DNA of 64,000 nt from CAYWVR01 sp964461715 (GCA_964461715.1 CAYWVR010000001.1:1-64000); one strand, 5' to 3'; shown: positions 44,520-53,372, counted from the first letter of the stretch. Notes: generated by a model not told the origin, from the letters alone. A program made the numbers and translations.

Positions 44520-44644
44520 GGACAGGCTCCTTTCGGCTCTGGAAGGGCCTCTTCGTCGGAAACAGCCCCGCCCCGCGGCCCGCTTCCATCGGCGGACAGG
44601 GGGCGGACGAATCGGTCTCGGGCGACGCACGGCGGCGACCGGGC

Positions 44645-44902
44645 TCAGCTCTCCTCGGTTTCCGGCACGGTCTCGCCTTCGGCGGCTTCGAGGGCGGCGG
44701 CGGCTTCGGCGGCCTTTTCGGCGGCGGCGGCCTTCTTGCGGGTCTGGACCTTGCGATGGGCCACTTTCGGCAGGCCGAAGACGTCGCCCTCCTCGTCCCA
44801 GCGATCCTCCTCCTGGAGGACCTCGACCCGTTCGGCCCGCGTCAGCACGTTCCGGTGCCGCTCCAGCTCGCCCTTACTCCGAAGACTCTTATCCATCGAC
44901 AT
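44645..44902 (-). CDS. Small basic protein, PVC-type (TIGR04137-like)
   Basis: 85 residues. The first 50 match from memory the small basic protein family of Chlamydiae, Verrucomicrobia and Planctomycetes: SLRSKGELERHRNVLTRAER, then an FGLPKV motif. The C-terminal 30 residues are an Ala/Glu-rich tail. Clear AAGGAGTC ribosome site. Function unknown; the basic N-terminus suggests nucleic acid or ribosome contact. Useful as a taxonomic marker. Confidence 0.8.
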   Translation of the reverse strand: MSMDKSLRSKGELERHRNVLTRAERVEVLQEEDRWDEEGDVFGLPKVAHRKVQTRKKAAAAEKAAEAAAALEAAEGETVPETEES

Positions 44903-44947
44903 CGGTGACTCCTTGTCCTCCGGGGGACCCGAGAAGGCCGTTCTCGG

Positions 44948-45721
44948 CTATTCAACCAGCACCGTGTACGCGTCCGCGGACGTGTACCAGCCGGTCTCGC
45001 GGCCGAATTCCCGGAGCAGCTCGTTCATCGTCCGTGCGTAATCGTTCGTCTCGGCCTCGGTGGCGAATCGACGTTTCGTATACAAGATGTAGTACCCGCC
45101 CCGCGAGACGATCTCCAAATCTATGCCCCGCTGCTGGAGGAACGCCAGCAAACGGTTCGTGTACTCCTCCTTCGCGACCGATAGACGCATTAACCGGACG
45201 CGATACCGCTCGGCGGGCGTCTCAGGCGGCATCTCCTCGGCCCCGTCGGGCGTCTCGGCGACGGCTTCTTCCTCGCCCGCAGTAGCGTTTTCGGATGCGT
45301 CAGGGCCGATTTCGCGCTCTTCGCCCGCTCCCGGTATCTCGGCCAGGCCCGGCGTCACGGCCCCCTTTCGGACCGCCTCGAAGGCCGGCTCGCGGGGCGG
45401 GGAGGGCAGCTTCTCGCCCGTTTCGCCGCCTCCGCCGCTCAGCCGGGCCCCGAGGAAGTAGAAGATCGCACACAGGCACAGCACGGCGACGATCACCACC
45501 GCCAGCCAGTAGTACGAAATCCACACCCCGCCGTACGCAATCGGCGTCTGGAGCGGCACGCCGGCACGGGCCGGTTTTTCGTCCCCCCGGGCCGCCGAAG
45601 GTTTCTGAGGCCGCCGTACGACCGGTTCCGGCCGGGCCGGCGCCTCCCCCTTTTCGTCCCGCTCCTCGCGTTCCCGGGCAAGGAGCTCAAAGAGGGCCCG
45701 GTGCTGCGGTTTCTTGGCCAT
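44948..45721 (-). CDS. Membrane protein with SPOR-like C-terminus
   Basis: 257 residues. Charged cytoplasmic N-terminus (1-65), one membrane helix (about 68-91), an acidic linker, and a C-terminal module (about 175-257) with the alpha/beta pattern of SPOR domains: a first strand RVRLMRL, helix with TNRLLAFLQQRG, a GYYILYTKRFAT-type second strand, and a final strand YTVLVE. SPOR binds denuded septal peptidoglycan. Possible division or wall role; call is moderate. Confidence 0.6.
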   Translation of the reverse strand: MAKKPQHRALFELLAREREERDEKGEAPARPEPVVRRPQKPSAARGDEKPARAGVPLQTPIAYGGVWISYYWLAVVIVAVLCLCAIFYFLGARLSGGGGETGEKLPSPPREPAFEAVRKGAVTPGLAEIPGAGEEREIGPDASENATAGEEEAVAETPDGAEEMPPETPAERYRVRLMRLSVAKEEYTNRLLAFLQQRGIDLEIVSRGGYYILYTKRRFATEAETNDYARTMNELLREFGRETGWYTSADAYTVLVE

Positions 45722-45764
45722 CGCGTCCTCTCCGGGCGCACCATCATCGCCGGGCAGTGCGCAG

Positions 45765-45794
45765 AGTATAGATGCCTCGGCCGCCGGCCGTCAA
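45765..45794 (-). promoter_or_regulatory. Promoter of SPOR-like / small basic protein genes
   Basis: Minus strand TTGACG (45794-45789, 5/6), 18-base spacer, TATACT (45770-45765, 5/6). Start predicted near 45758, giving a 37-base leader. The same architecture, TTGACx-N18-TATACT, is found at 51896-51925. Confidence 0.65.
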
Positions 45795-46476
45795 GGGGCA
45801 AGGGAACACAATCGGGCATCTATACGCGTAGGGCACCGGAGCCGTGACGGTCTCGGATGGGGCGCGCCCTCCCGCGGGTGTTAACCTGGGAAAGATGGGT
45901 AAGCTTCCCGCCCCTTTTGGCGGGATTCGTGAAACGTTTTACCCCTAAGCGACACACTTTTCGCGACTTTTTGGGGGGTAGTCGGGGGGTTCTCGAACGT
46001 TTTGCCCCCTTTCTTGCGCGAACTTGCCCCCCTTTTGACCCCCTTTCGTCCGCATCTTCTAGATCTTCGTCGGCCGATCTGCCGCATAGAGCGAAACCGC
46101 CTGCGCAAAAACGAACGCCCTGCCCGAAATCCCCGGCGTCCGCGCCCGCCGTCGCCCGGTGCTCGGCGGCCCCCCCGTGCATCCGGGGCTTAGGATATCT
46201 GGAATCTATATTGTACACAAGCCCCGGCCGGGGCGATGGTCGGGACGGTCGGCGAGAGCGTCGCGCCGCCGCTGCGGGGACCGAAAAAAGGATAGATATA
46301 AAGGACGGGCCGTATCTCGATCCTGCCCGGAGCTTGCGCGCCCGGCCCGCTTGCGGGCCGGCGAAACGGGCGCGGGGGTGCGCGGGGGCCCGTTGTCCCT
46401 TCGGCCCTTCCGTCTTTGACGTTGCCCCTGCCGCGCTCGCGCGGTTCAATAGGCGGCGGGGACGGAGGGAACGCGG
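45795..46476. other. Non-coding stretch of unusual composition
   Basis: About 680 bases with no convincing gene. From 45880 to 46080 the plus strand is rich in C/T runs (several blocks of four to six C or T), with related copies of an AACGTTTT-xCCCC block near 45933 and 46000, unlike the surrounding GC-rich coding DNA. Further on come ATATCT...TATATTGTACACAA (46194-46222) and a perfect 9-bp hairpin CCGGCCCGC/GCGGGCCGG at 46342-46361. A candidate promoter for the xylanase gene, TTGCCC-N17-TTCAAT (46422-46450), ends it. No DnaA boxes or tRNA seen. Confidence 0.5.
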
Positions 46477-47766
46477 ATGCGGATCGGGTGGATGATGGTG
46501 ACGATGCTCGCGGCGGGGAGTGCGGCGATGGCGGCGACGAACGACGCGCTTTCGAGAAAGGCGATCCAGGCGCGGATCCGGGAGCATCGGACGGCGGACC
46601 TGGAGGTCACGGTCGTCGATGCGGGCGGGGAGCCCGTGCCGGGGGCGAAGGTGACGGTTCGGCAGGTGCGGCACGCGTTCCTTTTCGGGGCGAACGCGTT
46701 CCCATTGAAGCCCGGGGATGCGAGCGAGAAGCAGCGGGCGTACCAGGCGAGGTTCACGGACCTCCTCAACTTCGCGACGCTCGCCTTCTACTGGGGATCG
46801 TTCGAGCGGCAGCCCGGCCGCCTCGCCACCGAGGATCGCCGCGCCCGGGCGGCGTGGCTCCTCGAGCGCGGCATTCGCACCAAGGGGCATCCGCTCCTTT
46901 GGAACATGGTCCCGCCGCGTTGGCTGCCGGAGGACCTGGAGGAACTCGAACGGCTCCAGATGGGGCGCATCACGCGGGAAGTCGCGGCGTGTAAGGGACA
47001 GATCGACACGTGGGACGTCGTCAACGAGATGGTTCGGATGCCCGACGACAAGCAGCATGTCAACCCCATCACGCACCTCGCGAAGAAGCTCGGACGGGTC
47101 GAGACCGTGAAGCGCGCCTTTGCCCGGGCCCGGGCCGCCCACCCGAAGGCGACGCTCCTCATCAACGACTTCCGCGTCGACGCGGCTTACGAGCGGCTGA
47201 TCGAGGCGTGTCTCGAAGCGGGCGTCACGATCGATGCGATCGGCCTTCAGTCGCACATGCATCGCGGGGCGTGGCCCAGCGAGAAGGCGTGGGAGGTGTG
47301 CGAGCGGTTCAAACGCTTCGGCAAGCCCCTTCACTTCACGGAGGTCACGATCATCTCCGGCCGCCTGCGCGACGACATGCGGTGGGAAGGGCGGCACGAG
47401 GACTGGCCGACGACGCCGGAGGGCGAGGCTCGCCAGGCGCAGGAGGTGCGAGACTTCTACACGGTCCTTTTCTCGCACCCGGCGGTCGAGGCGATCACGT
47501 GGTGGGACCTGGTGGACGGGCACTGGCTCGGCGCACCCGCCGGCCTCCTGCGCCGGGACATGAGCGCGAAGCCCGCCTACGCGGAGCTTAGGAAGATGAT
47601 CAAGGGCGAATGGTGGACCGACGAGACCGTCGAGACGGGCGAGGATGGGCGGGTGACTGTGCGGGGGTTCCGGGGCGAGTACGAGGTGGCGGCGCCGGGG
47701 GCGAAGCCCGTGATGGTCCGGATCGAGAAGGGCGGGGCGAAGGCGACGGTGAAGCAACAAGAATGA
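46477..47766 (+). CDS. GH10 family endo-xylanase-like glycoside hydrolase
   Basis: 429 residues with a signal peptide (cleavage likely after AAMAA, about residue 20). GH10 TIM barrel: acid/base Glu184 in WDVVNEM and nucleophile Glu289 in HFTEV. The strand-3 motif reads KGHPLLWN where xylanases have GHTLVWH, so one substrate-site His is Asn. An Ig-like opening (VTVVDAGGEPVPGAKVTV) precedes the barrel. Likely exported and active on xylan or a related glycan; specificity uncertain. Confidence 0.82.
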   Translation: MRIGWMMVTMLAAGSAAMAATNDALSRKAIQARIREHRTADLEVTVVDAGGEPVPGAKVTVRQVRHAFLFGANAFPLKPGDASEKQRAYQARFTDLLNFATLAFYWGSFERQPGRLATEDRRARAAWLLERGIRTKGHPLLWNMVPPRWLPEDLEELERLQMGRITREVAACKGQIDTWDVVNEMVRMPDDKQHVNPITHLAKKLGRVETVKRAFARARAAHPKATLLINDFRVDAAYERLIEACLEAGVTIDAIGLQSHMHRGAWPSEKAWEVCERFKRFGKPLHFTEVTIISGRLRDDMRWEGRHEDWPTTPEGEARQAQEVRDFYTVLFSHPAVEAITWWDLVDGHWLGAPAGLLRRDMSAKPAYAELRKMIKGEWWTDETVETGEDGRVTVRGFRGEYEVAAPGAKPVMVRIEKGGAKATVKQQE

Positions 47767-47780
47767 CGAAGGAACACGCC

Positions 47781-48584
47781 ATGAAACCCACGCGATACGC
47801 CCTCCTCCTCGCTTGCCTGACGGCCCCGGCCCTCGGCGCCGCCCCCGAGAAGCCCGACGCGCCCGAGGGCGAGAAGCCGAACCCCGGCCGCATCATCAAG
47901 GGGGTGCTGACGCCGCCCGAGCGGGTGCTGGAGGCGTATCTCCGGGACCGGGGGCCGGATACGAAGGTCCCGATCGTCGTCGACCCGAAGACGGGGGCGT
48001 TCGAGGCGACGGGCCTCAAGCTCGGGACGTACGACCTGGTGATCCGAACGCCGTGGGGGCGGCTGGAGGGGCTCGACATGGCCCCGACCGTCTCCGAGTA
48101 CGACGCCCTTATCCCCGAGGAGTACCGCACGACCGACCTCGGCGGCAAGACCGGGGGCGCGCTCGATGAGGCCGACCTCGCCGCCATTCGCCGCCACATC
48201 CACGAGGTCAAGCGGCACGAGAACCGGATCCGCGACCTTCGGATCGAGGGCGACGCGAACCGCGCGGTGGCCCTGGTGGAGTTGATGCTCGATCAGGACT
48301 TCGTCGGCCGCAAGGGCGACGAGGTCATCTGGCGGGTCGAGCAATGGTATTACGAGAAGAACTACGATGCGTGGACGCGCTTCCGGACGCGGGTCCTGAC
48401 GCGGCGCCGCGTCTCGAAGAAGACGTGGGCGACATGGGGATGGATGTTCGAGCCGAAGCTCGGGGGGCTCCACGTCACGGAGGAGCGCGCGGAGCCGATT
48501 GTCGTTGCGTACAGGGTCCCCGAGAAGCCGGACCCGGCGATGGGCCTCGCGGGGACGGGCATGCCGCCGGCCGATAGGAAGTGA
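47781..48584 (+). CDS. Secreted protein of unknown function
   Basis: 267 residues. Signal peptide KPTRYALLLACLTAPALGA, then a Pro/Glu-rich stretch and a soluble domain with short beta strands (VPIVVDPKTGAFEATGL) and a Trp-rich C-terminal part. No family recognised. An ATG at 47763 overlaps the xylanase stop (ATGA), but the ATG at 47781 has GAAGGAA ahead of it and starts the signal peptide. Co-transcription with the xylanase suggests an accessory role. Confidence 0.6.
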   Translation: MKPTRYALLLACLTAPALGAAPEKPDAPEGEKPNPGRIIKGVLTPPERVLEAYLRDRGPDTKVPIVVDPKTGAFEATGLKLGTYDLVIRTPWGRLEGLDMAPTVSEYDALIPEEYRTTDLGGKTGGALDEADLAAIRRHIHEVKRHENRIRDLRIEGDANRAVALVELMLDQDFVGRKGDEVIWRVEQWYYEKNYDAWTRFRTRVLTRRRVSKKTWATWGWMFEPKLGGLHVTEERAEPIVVAYRVPEKPDPAMGLAGTGMPPADRK

Positions 48585-48634
48585 TGCGTCCCGTGGGGGC
48601 GAACGGGGCGCGCGGCGCAAGCGCCGGGACGACC

Positions 48635-48715
48635 GAGGCAGGCAGGAAGCAAGGTCCGGTTCGGCCCCCGCGGGCCCGGGGCGCGATCGAACATGACCGT
48701 CGTTCTGCCTGCCTC
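48635..48715. repeat. Long imperfect hairpin between convergent genes
   Basis: GAGGCAGGCAG (48635-48645) and CTGCCTGCCTC (48705-48715) are a perfect 11-bp inverted repeat. Inside it GGTCCGGTTCG and CGAACATGACC form a second stem with a small mismatch, around a GC-rich apex. The right arm touches the stop codon of the minus-strand endonuclease gene. It may be a bidirectional terminator, a small structured RNA or a decayed mobile palindrome. Confidence 0.6.
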
Positions 48716-49571
48716 AGTAACGGGCCAATCGACGAAGGGCGCGAAGGTTCGTCGGGTCCATATCCTGGCCCTTCGGCCCTTTCTTCGGCGTCTCGAGGAT
48801 GAAGGGCAGGGGGGCGAGCGACGGGTGGGCGAGGATCGCCCGGAAACCGTCGCGGCTGATCCGGCCCCGCCCGATGTGGGCGTGACGGTCGCGGCGCGAG
48901 CCGAGGGGGCCGGCGGCATCGTTGGCGTGGACGAGGGCGACGCGGGCCAGGCCCCCCGCCGTATCGAACGCGCGAACCGTCGCGTCGACCGACTCGGGCG
49001 TCCTCAGGTCGTACCCCGCGGCGAGAAGGTGGCAGGTGTCGAGGGCCACCCCGAGCCGCGCCCCGCACCCGCACGCCGCGAGGACGGCGGCCAGTTCCTC
49101 GAATGTGCCCCCCAGGGCCCCGCCGCCCCCCGCGGTCGATTCGAGCAAGATGCGGCACGTGTGGTCGGGCCGGGCCTCGTGCAGCCGGTCGAGGGTCTCC
49201 GCAACGCGGGCGATCCCGGCCTCGGCGCCCGATCCGACGTGCGAGCCCGGATGAAGGACGAGCCCGGAAAGCCTCAGCTTCTCGGCCCGGTCCCACTCGC
49301 GTCCCAGGCAGTTCCGCGACCGGGTCCGCAGCGGCCGGTCGGGGCTCGCGAGGTTCAGCAGGTAGGAGGCGTGCCCGACGACCGGGTCGAGCCCGGCCTC
49401 CTCGGCCGCCTCCCGGAAGCGGGCGACCTCGCTCGGTCCGAGCCGCGTGAAGCGCCACCGGCGAGGGCTTTTGACGAAGATCTGGAGACAGTCGCACCCG
49501 AGGGCGACGGCCCGCTCGACGGCCATCGAGGGACCGCCCGCGACCGAGAGGTGGGCGCCGAACCGGGGCAC
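48714..49571 (-). CDS. nfo: Endonuclease IV family (Nfo) AP endonuclease
   Basis: 285 residues, TIM barrel. Zinc-ligand blocks of the family are visible: FGAHLSVAGG at the start, LHPGSHVG, ILLESTAGGGG, ALDTCHLLAAGYD, VHANDAAGPLGSRRDRHAHIG and FILETPKKG. Cleaves DNA 5' to abasic sites. GTG start overlaps the M16 stop (TAGTG), so it is the last gene of a four-gene operon. Confidence 0.88.
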   Translation of the reverse strand: MPRFGAHLSVAGGPSMAVERAVALGCDCLQIFVKSPRRWRFTRLGPSEVARFREAAEEAGLDPVVGHASYLLNLASPDRPLRTRSRNCLGREWDRAEKLRLSGLVLHPGSHVGSGAEAGIARVAETLDRLHEARPDHTCRILLESTAGGGGALGGTFEELAAVLAACGCGARLGVALDTCHLLAAGYDLRTPESVDATVRAFDTAGGLARVALVHANDAAGPLGSRRDRHAHIGRGRISRDGFRAILAHPSLAPLPFILETPKKGPKGQDMDPTNLRALRRLARY

Positions 49572-50896
49572 TATTCGGCTCCCGTGCCCGCCGAAGCCGG
49601 GGGCGCCACGACCGCCGCGGCCCGCCGCTGTGTCGCGAAGACCGTCTCGGCCGCGCGACGGAGATCGTCGTTCGTCACGGCTTCGAGGGCGTCGGCCAGT
49701 TCGGCGGGGGCGAGACCCAGTTGCCGCCGCCGCCCGATTCCGAACGCCACGCCGTAGGGATTTTGGGCCAGGGCCCGTTCCGGCAAGCCGGGCAGGCCCA
49801 GAACCAAGCCGAACGCGCCGCGGGCGCCGTTGACGTCCTCGCGCGTAAGTTCCGCCGCCGTGGCCGTGTCGACGAACGCTTGGAGGGCGGCGAGGGCCTC
49901 GTCGGCGGTCGACCCCGCGACCGCGGCCTGGATGAAGATGACGTCCGGGTCGTCGAGCGGGGCGAAGCGGGCCTGCGGCATGGCGTGCAGGGGGCCGCGC
50001 GTCTGGGCCTGTCGCCACAGCCGCGCCACCAGAACCAGGAACGGTGCGTAGTGCGGGTCGTCCGGCTCGGGCGCGGCCCACGCGAGACAGGCCGCCGACC
50101 CGTCGGGGAGGGGGCCCTCGGCCGGCCCGACGATCTCGTGCGCCGGAAGCGACGGCGCGGGCGATTCCGGCGCCGCGGGGACGGCCTCGCCCTCGGGGAG
50201 CGTGCCGAAGTAGTATGCGATGCGCTCCTCGACGGCCGCCGGGTCGACGGCGCCGGCCAGGACGAGCGTCGCGTTGTTGGCCCGGTAGAGCGCCGCCCAG
50301 CGATCCTGGAGGGCCTCGGCGGTCAGCCTCTCGATGTGCTCCGGCACGCCGCCCTTGCGCCCGCCGCGCGGCCGGGGACGGACCGCGGCCCGGGCCCGGT
50401 TCATGGCGGCAAGCGCGGGCATGGTGCGATACATGTTAGCTAGTTCGGAAAGGACGCGGCGTTGCTCGCGGGCCACATCCGCCGGCTCGATATGCAGGTC
50501 CCCGAGCCTCGAGGCGGCGTCCCGCAGCTCGTCCTCCAGTTGCTCGGGCGGGAAGACGCACGCCACGACCGTGTAGTCGGCGCCGGTCTGGGCGTTCCAG
50601 CCCTGCCCGTAGCGGGCGACGTACTCGGTCATCGTCCGCCCCGGGGTGCGGCCCGCCCGGGCGGTGACGTAGCCGTGCTCGAGCAGGTGGCCGAGGCCGC
50701 TCGCGCCCTCGGGGTCGTGGCACTCGCCGACGGGGAAGAGGACGACCTCGGCGATCTCCGTGGCCCCGTCGAGCGGCCGGACGAGGACCGTCAGACCGTT
50801 GTCGAGACGGAATTCGTGCGGGGCCTCGGCGGACCCTCCGCCGCATCCGGCCGTCAGGGCGATCAGGACGAGCAGCATCAGGCGTCGGGTCGGCAT
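49571..50896 (-). CDS. M16-family zinc protease lipoprotein
   Basis: 441 residues, signal peptide with lipobox LTAGC (Cys18). Inverted zinc motif HLLEH at 70-74 and a second Glu ligand about residue 151, as in M16 (pitrilysin/insulinase-like) peptidases. The second, inactive half (about 240-430) is present, so it is a single-chain two-domain enzyme. Exported protease of unknown target; between the PEGA lipoprotein and the endonuclease gene. Confidence 0.85.
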   Translation of the reverse strand: MPTRRLMLLVLIALTAGCGGGSAEAPHEFRLDNGLTVLVRPLDGATEIAEVVLFPVGECHDPEGASGLGHLLEHGYVTARAGRTPGRTMTEYVARYGQGWNAQTGADYTVVACVFPPEQLEDELRDAASRLGDLHIEPADVAREQRRVLSELANMYRTMPALAAMNRARAAVRPRPRGGRKGGVPEHIERLTAEALQDRWAALYRANNATLVLAGAVDPAAVEERIAYYFGTLPEGEAVPAAPESPAPSLPAHEIVGPAEGPLPDGSAACLAWAAPEPDDPHYAPFLVLVARLWRQAQTRGPLHAMPQARFAPLDDPDVIFIQAAVAGSTADEALAALQAFVDTATAAELTREDVNGARGAFGLVLGLPGLPERALAQNPYGVAFGIGRRRQLGLAPAELADALEAVTNDDLRRAAETVFATQRRAAAVVAPPASAGTGAE

Positions 50897-50957
50897 GGGC
50901 GGAGTCCTCCCGAATCGTGCGACAGACGCGGCGCGCCGGGCCGCGGCGGCCGGGCCC

Positions 50958-51371
50958 CTAGGGGGCCGCGATGGCGTCGGCGCGGAAGCCCTCGGCGCGG
51001 TGCAGGAGGGCCTCGGGATCGGCCGGGCGGCGCTCGGCCATCGTGAACGTGAACTGGTGCGTGTCGTAGCGTTGACCCGGCACGACCGTCTCGAACGCCA
51101 GGTCCGCGGGCACCCACTGATAGGGCGGGGCGTTGACCTTCGCCTCCGCCACGAGCGGCTCGTAGCCCGGGTGCTCGAGCCGCACCGCGTACGTGCCGTA
51201 CCACGTGAAGGGCACCGTGACGGGGGTGCGGCCGATCTCGTTGTCGTTGAGCCAGACCCGGGCCCCCTCGGGCTCGGACTCGATGGTGATCATCCGGTGG
51301 ACCTGGCCGTAGCATCCGCCGACCAGGAGCGTGAGGGTGGCCAGCGCGAGCGGGGCGAGCGTGCGGGTCAT
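50958..51371 (-). CDS. PEGA-domain lipoprotein
   Basis: 137 residues. Lipobox VGGC with Cys20, then a PEGA-type beta domain: TIESEPEGARVWLNDNEIGRTPVTVPF, the motif that names the family. PEGA domains are found on bacterial surfaces, often in planctomycetes. The ATG overlaps the phosphodiesterase stop (ATGA). Confidence 0.8.
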   Translation of the reverse strand: MTRTLAPLALATLTLLVGGCYGQVHRMITIESEPEGARVWLNDNEIGRTPVTVPFTWYGTYAVRLEHPGYEPLVAEAKVNAPPYQWVPADLAFETVVPGQRYDTHQFTFTMAERRPADPEALLHRAEGFRADAIAAP

Positions 51372-51862
51372 GAGGCGGCTCCGAAGCGTGAGATCTCGAC
51401 GACGTCCGCCGAGAACGTGTCGGTGTCGACGAGGGCGACGGTGGCCCGGCCGGTCACCCACCCGCAGGTTTCGCCGGGGTTGACGACGAGGCGTCCCTCG
51501 TCGCGCTCGACCTGGGGCCGGTGGGTGTGGCCCACGATGAGGAGGTCGGCGGCCTCCTCGTCCTCGTGATGGAGATTATCGCGTATATGGATAAGGCAGA
51601 TCTTCCGGCCGCCCAGCTCCAGGTGCTTCGGCCCGTCCGAGAGCTCCGGCAACAGGGCCGCGAGGCCGGTCCGCTCGCCGTCGCAGTTGCCGAAGACGCC
51701 GTGGACGGGCAGGCGCGATTGGAGGATGCGCTTGAGGGCGAACGGGGCGCAGTAGTCGCCCGCGTGGATGAGGGCCTTGACGCCGGCCTCCCGGAACACC
51801 TCCAGGGCCGCGTCGATGGCCGCCACGTGGTCGTGGGTATCGGAGAGGACGCCGATCTTCAT
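51368..51862 (-). CDS. MJ0936/YfcE-type metallophosphoesterase
   Basis: 164 residues, calcineurin-like fold. Metal-binding motifs GVLSDTHD, HAGDYC, GNCDGER and GHTHRP are all present. Such proteins hydrolyse phosphodiesters with unclear physiological substrates. First gene of the phosphodiesterase-PEGA-M16-nfo operon; the ATG at 51862 is preferred to the longer frame. Confidence 0.86.
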   Translation of the reverse strand: MKIGVLSDTHDHVAAIDAALEVFREAGVKALIHAGDYCAPFALKRILQSRLPVHGVFGNCDGERTGLAALLPELSDGPKHLELGGRKICLIHIRDNLHHEDEEAADLLIVGHTHRPQVERDEGRLVVNPGETCGWVTGRATVALVDTDTFSADVVEISRFGAAS

Positions 51863-51895
51863 GGCTGAGTGGCTCCCGCCGCCGTCGGCACGCGG

Positions 51896-51925
51896 AGTAT
51901 AGAAGCGGCCGGCGGTGCGTGTCAA
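51896..51925 (-). promoter_or_regulatory. Promoter of phosphodiesterase operon
   Basis: Minus strand TTGACA (51925-51920, 6/6), 18-base spacer, TATACT (51901-51896, 5/6). Predicted start near 51889, 27 bases before the ATG. Divergent from the sigma factor gene. Confidence 0.7.
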
Positions 51926-52036
51926 GGCAAACGGACCCTCCCCACGACGCGAAAACATTTCCATTCGCCCCCGAATTCGCTATCGTGACCCCCCGTGGAT
52001 TCCGCGCGAATAGGGCCCCGGCGGGCGGCGTAGGCT

Positions 52037-52615
52037 ATGGGTGTGGGACGGAACAAGGTCCAGCGGCCCATGGACGCATCGGAAGCGGCGATCCTCCAGC
52101 GATGTCGGCGCGGCGACAAGGAGGCGTTCGGCGAAATCGTCAAACGCTATGCCGGACCCGCCACCGGCGCCGCCACTCTCCTCCTCGGCTCACGCGACGA
52201 CGCGCTCGATGCCTCCCAGGAGGCCTTCGTGCGGGCTTGGCGGCACATTCGGCGGTTCGACCCGGCCCGGCCCTTCTATCCCTGGTACGCCACGATCCTC
52301 CGAAACATCTGCATCAGCCGCCTCCGCCGCCGCACGCGACGCAAGACCGTCGAGCTGCCCGACGGCCATCCCGACGGCCGCCGCGACGCGAGCCCGGAGG
52401 CCCTGGTCGAGCGGTCCGAGCGGAAGGACCGCCTCTGGCACGCCGTCGGCGCGCTGCCGCTCCATCATCGCGAGATCCTCGTGCTCTACCACTTCCAGGA
52501 CCTTGCGTATCGCGAGATCGCCGACGCCTTGGGGGTCCCGATCGGAACCGTCATGTCGCGCCTGCATAACGCCCGGCGGGCGCTTCGGGAGAAACTGGCA
52601 GGTGAGCTTCCATGA
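52037..52615 (+). CDS. ECF sigma factor
   Basis: 192 residues. Region 2 (LQRCRRGDKEAFGEIVKRYAGPATGAATLL... DASQEAFVRAW) and region 4 with a helix-turn-helix (YREIADALGVPIGTVMSRLHNAR) and no region 3, typical of ECF sigma factors. Two starts are possible: ATG 52037, or ATG 52070 which fits the family start better. Overlaps its anti-sigma gene (ATGA). Confidence 0.88.
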   Translation: MGVGRNKVQRPMDASEAAILQRCRRGDKEAFGEIVKRYAGPATGAATLLLGSRDDALDASQEAFVRAWRHIRRFDPARPFYPWYATILRNICISRLRRRTRRKTVELPDGHPDGRRDASPEALVERSERKDRLWHAVGALPLHHREILVLYHFQDLAYREIADALGVPIGTVMSRLHNARRALREKLAGELP

Positions 52616-53061
52616 GCTGTGACGCGTTCGAGCCGCTTCTGACCGGCTACGTCGACGGCGAACTGAGCGACGAGGATCGCCGCCGCGTCGAGGATCACGT
52701 CGCGTCGTGTCCCCGGTGCCGCGAGGCGCTGGCGGAGCTGCGCGGCCTGAAGGAGGAGCTGGCGATGATGACGTTCAAGGAACCGTCGGACGTCGAGCTC
52801 GAGCGGTACTGGGCCTCCGTCTACAACCGGCTCGAGCGGGGCCTGGCCTGGGTGCTGCTGTCGGTGGGCGCGGGGGTCCTGCTCTCGTACGCGGCCTTCT
52901 GCCTGATCGAGGACTTCATCAAGAACCCGACGGTGTCGCTGGTCCTGAAGATCGGCGTCGTCGCGCTCGTGGTCGGCGGGGTGGTTCTTTTCATCTCGCT
53001 GCTGAGGGAGCGCCTCACGGTCGGCCGGTCCGACCGCTACTCGAAGGAGGTCGACCGATGA
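52612..53061 (+). CDS. Zinc-finger anti-sigma factor
   Basis: 149 residues. N-terminal anti-sigma domain with the zinc pattern His29-x3-Cys33-x2-Cys36 (HVASCPRC) and an extra Cys3; then two membrane helices (about 78-98 and 105-128). Binds and holds the upstream sigma factor at the membrane. ATGA couplings on both sides. Confidence 0.85.
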   Translation: MSCDAFEPLLTGYVDGELSDEDRRRVEDHVASCPRCREALAELRGLKEELAMMTFKEPSDVELERYWASVYNRLERGLAWVLLSVGAGVLLSYAAFCLIEDFIKNPTVSLVLKIGVVALVVGGVVLFISLLRERLTVGRSDRYSKEVDR

Positions 53062-53372
53062 TCCTCACTACCACCGAACACATTCCCGGCCGGCGCATCC
53101 AAGACGTGCTGGGGATTGTGCGCGGCAACACGATCCGCGCGCGGCACATCGGCCGGGACATCCAGGCCGTGTTCCGCAACGTGATCGGCGGCGAGGTGAC
53201 CGAGTACACGAAGCTCATGGGCGAATCGCGCGAGCAGGCCCTCGACCGCATGATCGCGAACGCTCGCGAGCTCGACGCCGACGCCATCGTCTGCGTCCGA
53301 TTCTGCACCAGCCAGCTCATGGGGGGAGCCGCGGAGCTCCTCGCCTACGGAACGGCCGTCAAGATCGAATGA
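53058..53372 (+). CDS. YbjQ/UPF0145 family protein
   Basis: 104 residues, matching YbjQ: TTTEHIPGRRI near the start, then RDIQAVFRNVIGGEVTEYTKLM and a conserved ADAIVCVRF strand. Predicted heavy-metal-binding-like beta fold; function unknown. Its place directly after the anti-sigma gene (ATGA) suggests it belongs to the sensing cassette. Confidence 0.8.
   Translation: MILTTTEHIPGRRIQDVLGIVRGNTIRARHIGRDIQAVFRNVIGGEVTEYTKLMGESREQALDRMIANARELDADAIVCVRFCTSQLMGGAAELLAYGTAVKIE

Noticed and set aside
45990..46020. tRNA-like T-arm (TTCTCGA context)
   Set aside because: No acceptor, D-arm or anticodon arm can be formed around it.
45881..46108. Minus-strand frame of 75 codons with repeated GKTF
   Set aside because: Follows from the pyrimidine repeats; basic, no ribosome site and no known family. 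Left as part of the unexplained stretch.
45857..46495. Plus-strand frame of 212 codons in the non-coding stretch
   Set aside because: Arg/Pro-rich, no ribosome site, no domain, and it overlaps the xylanase start.
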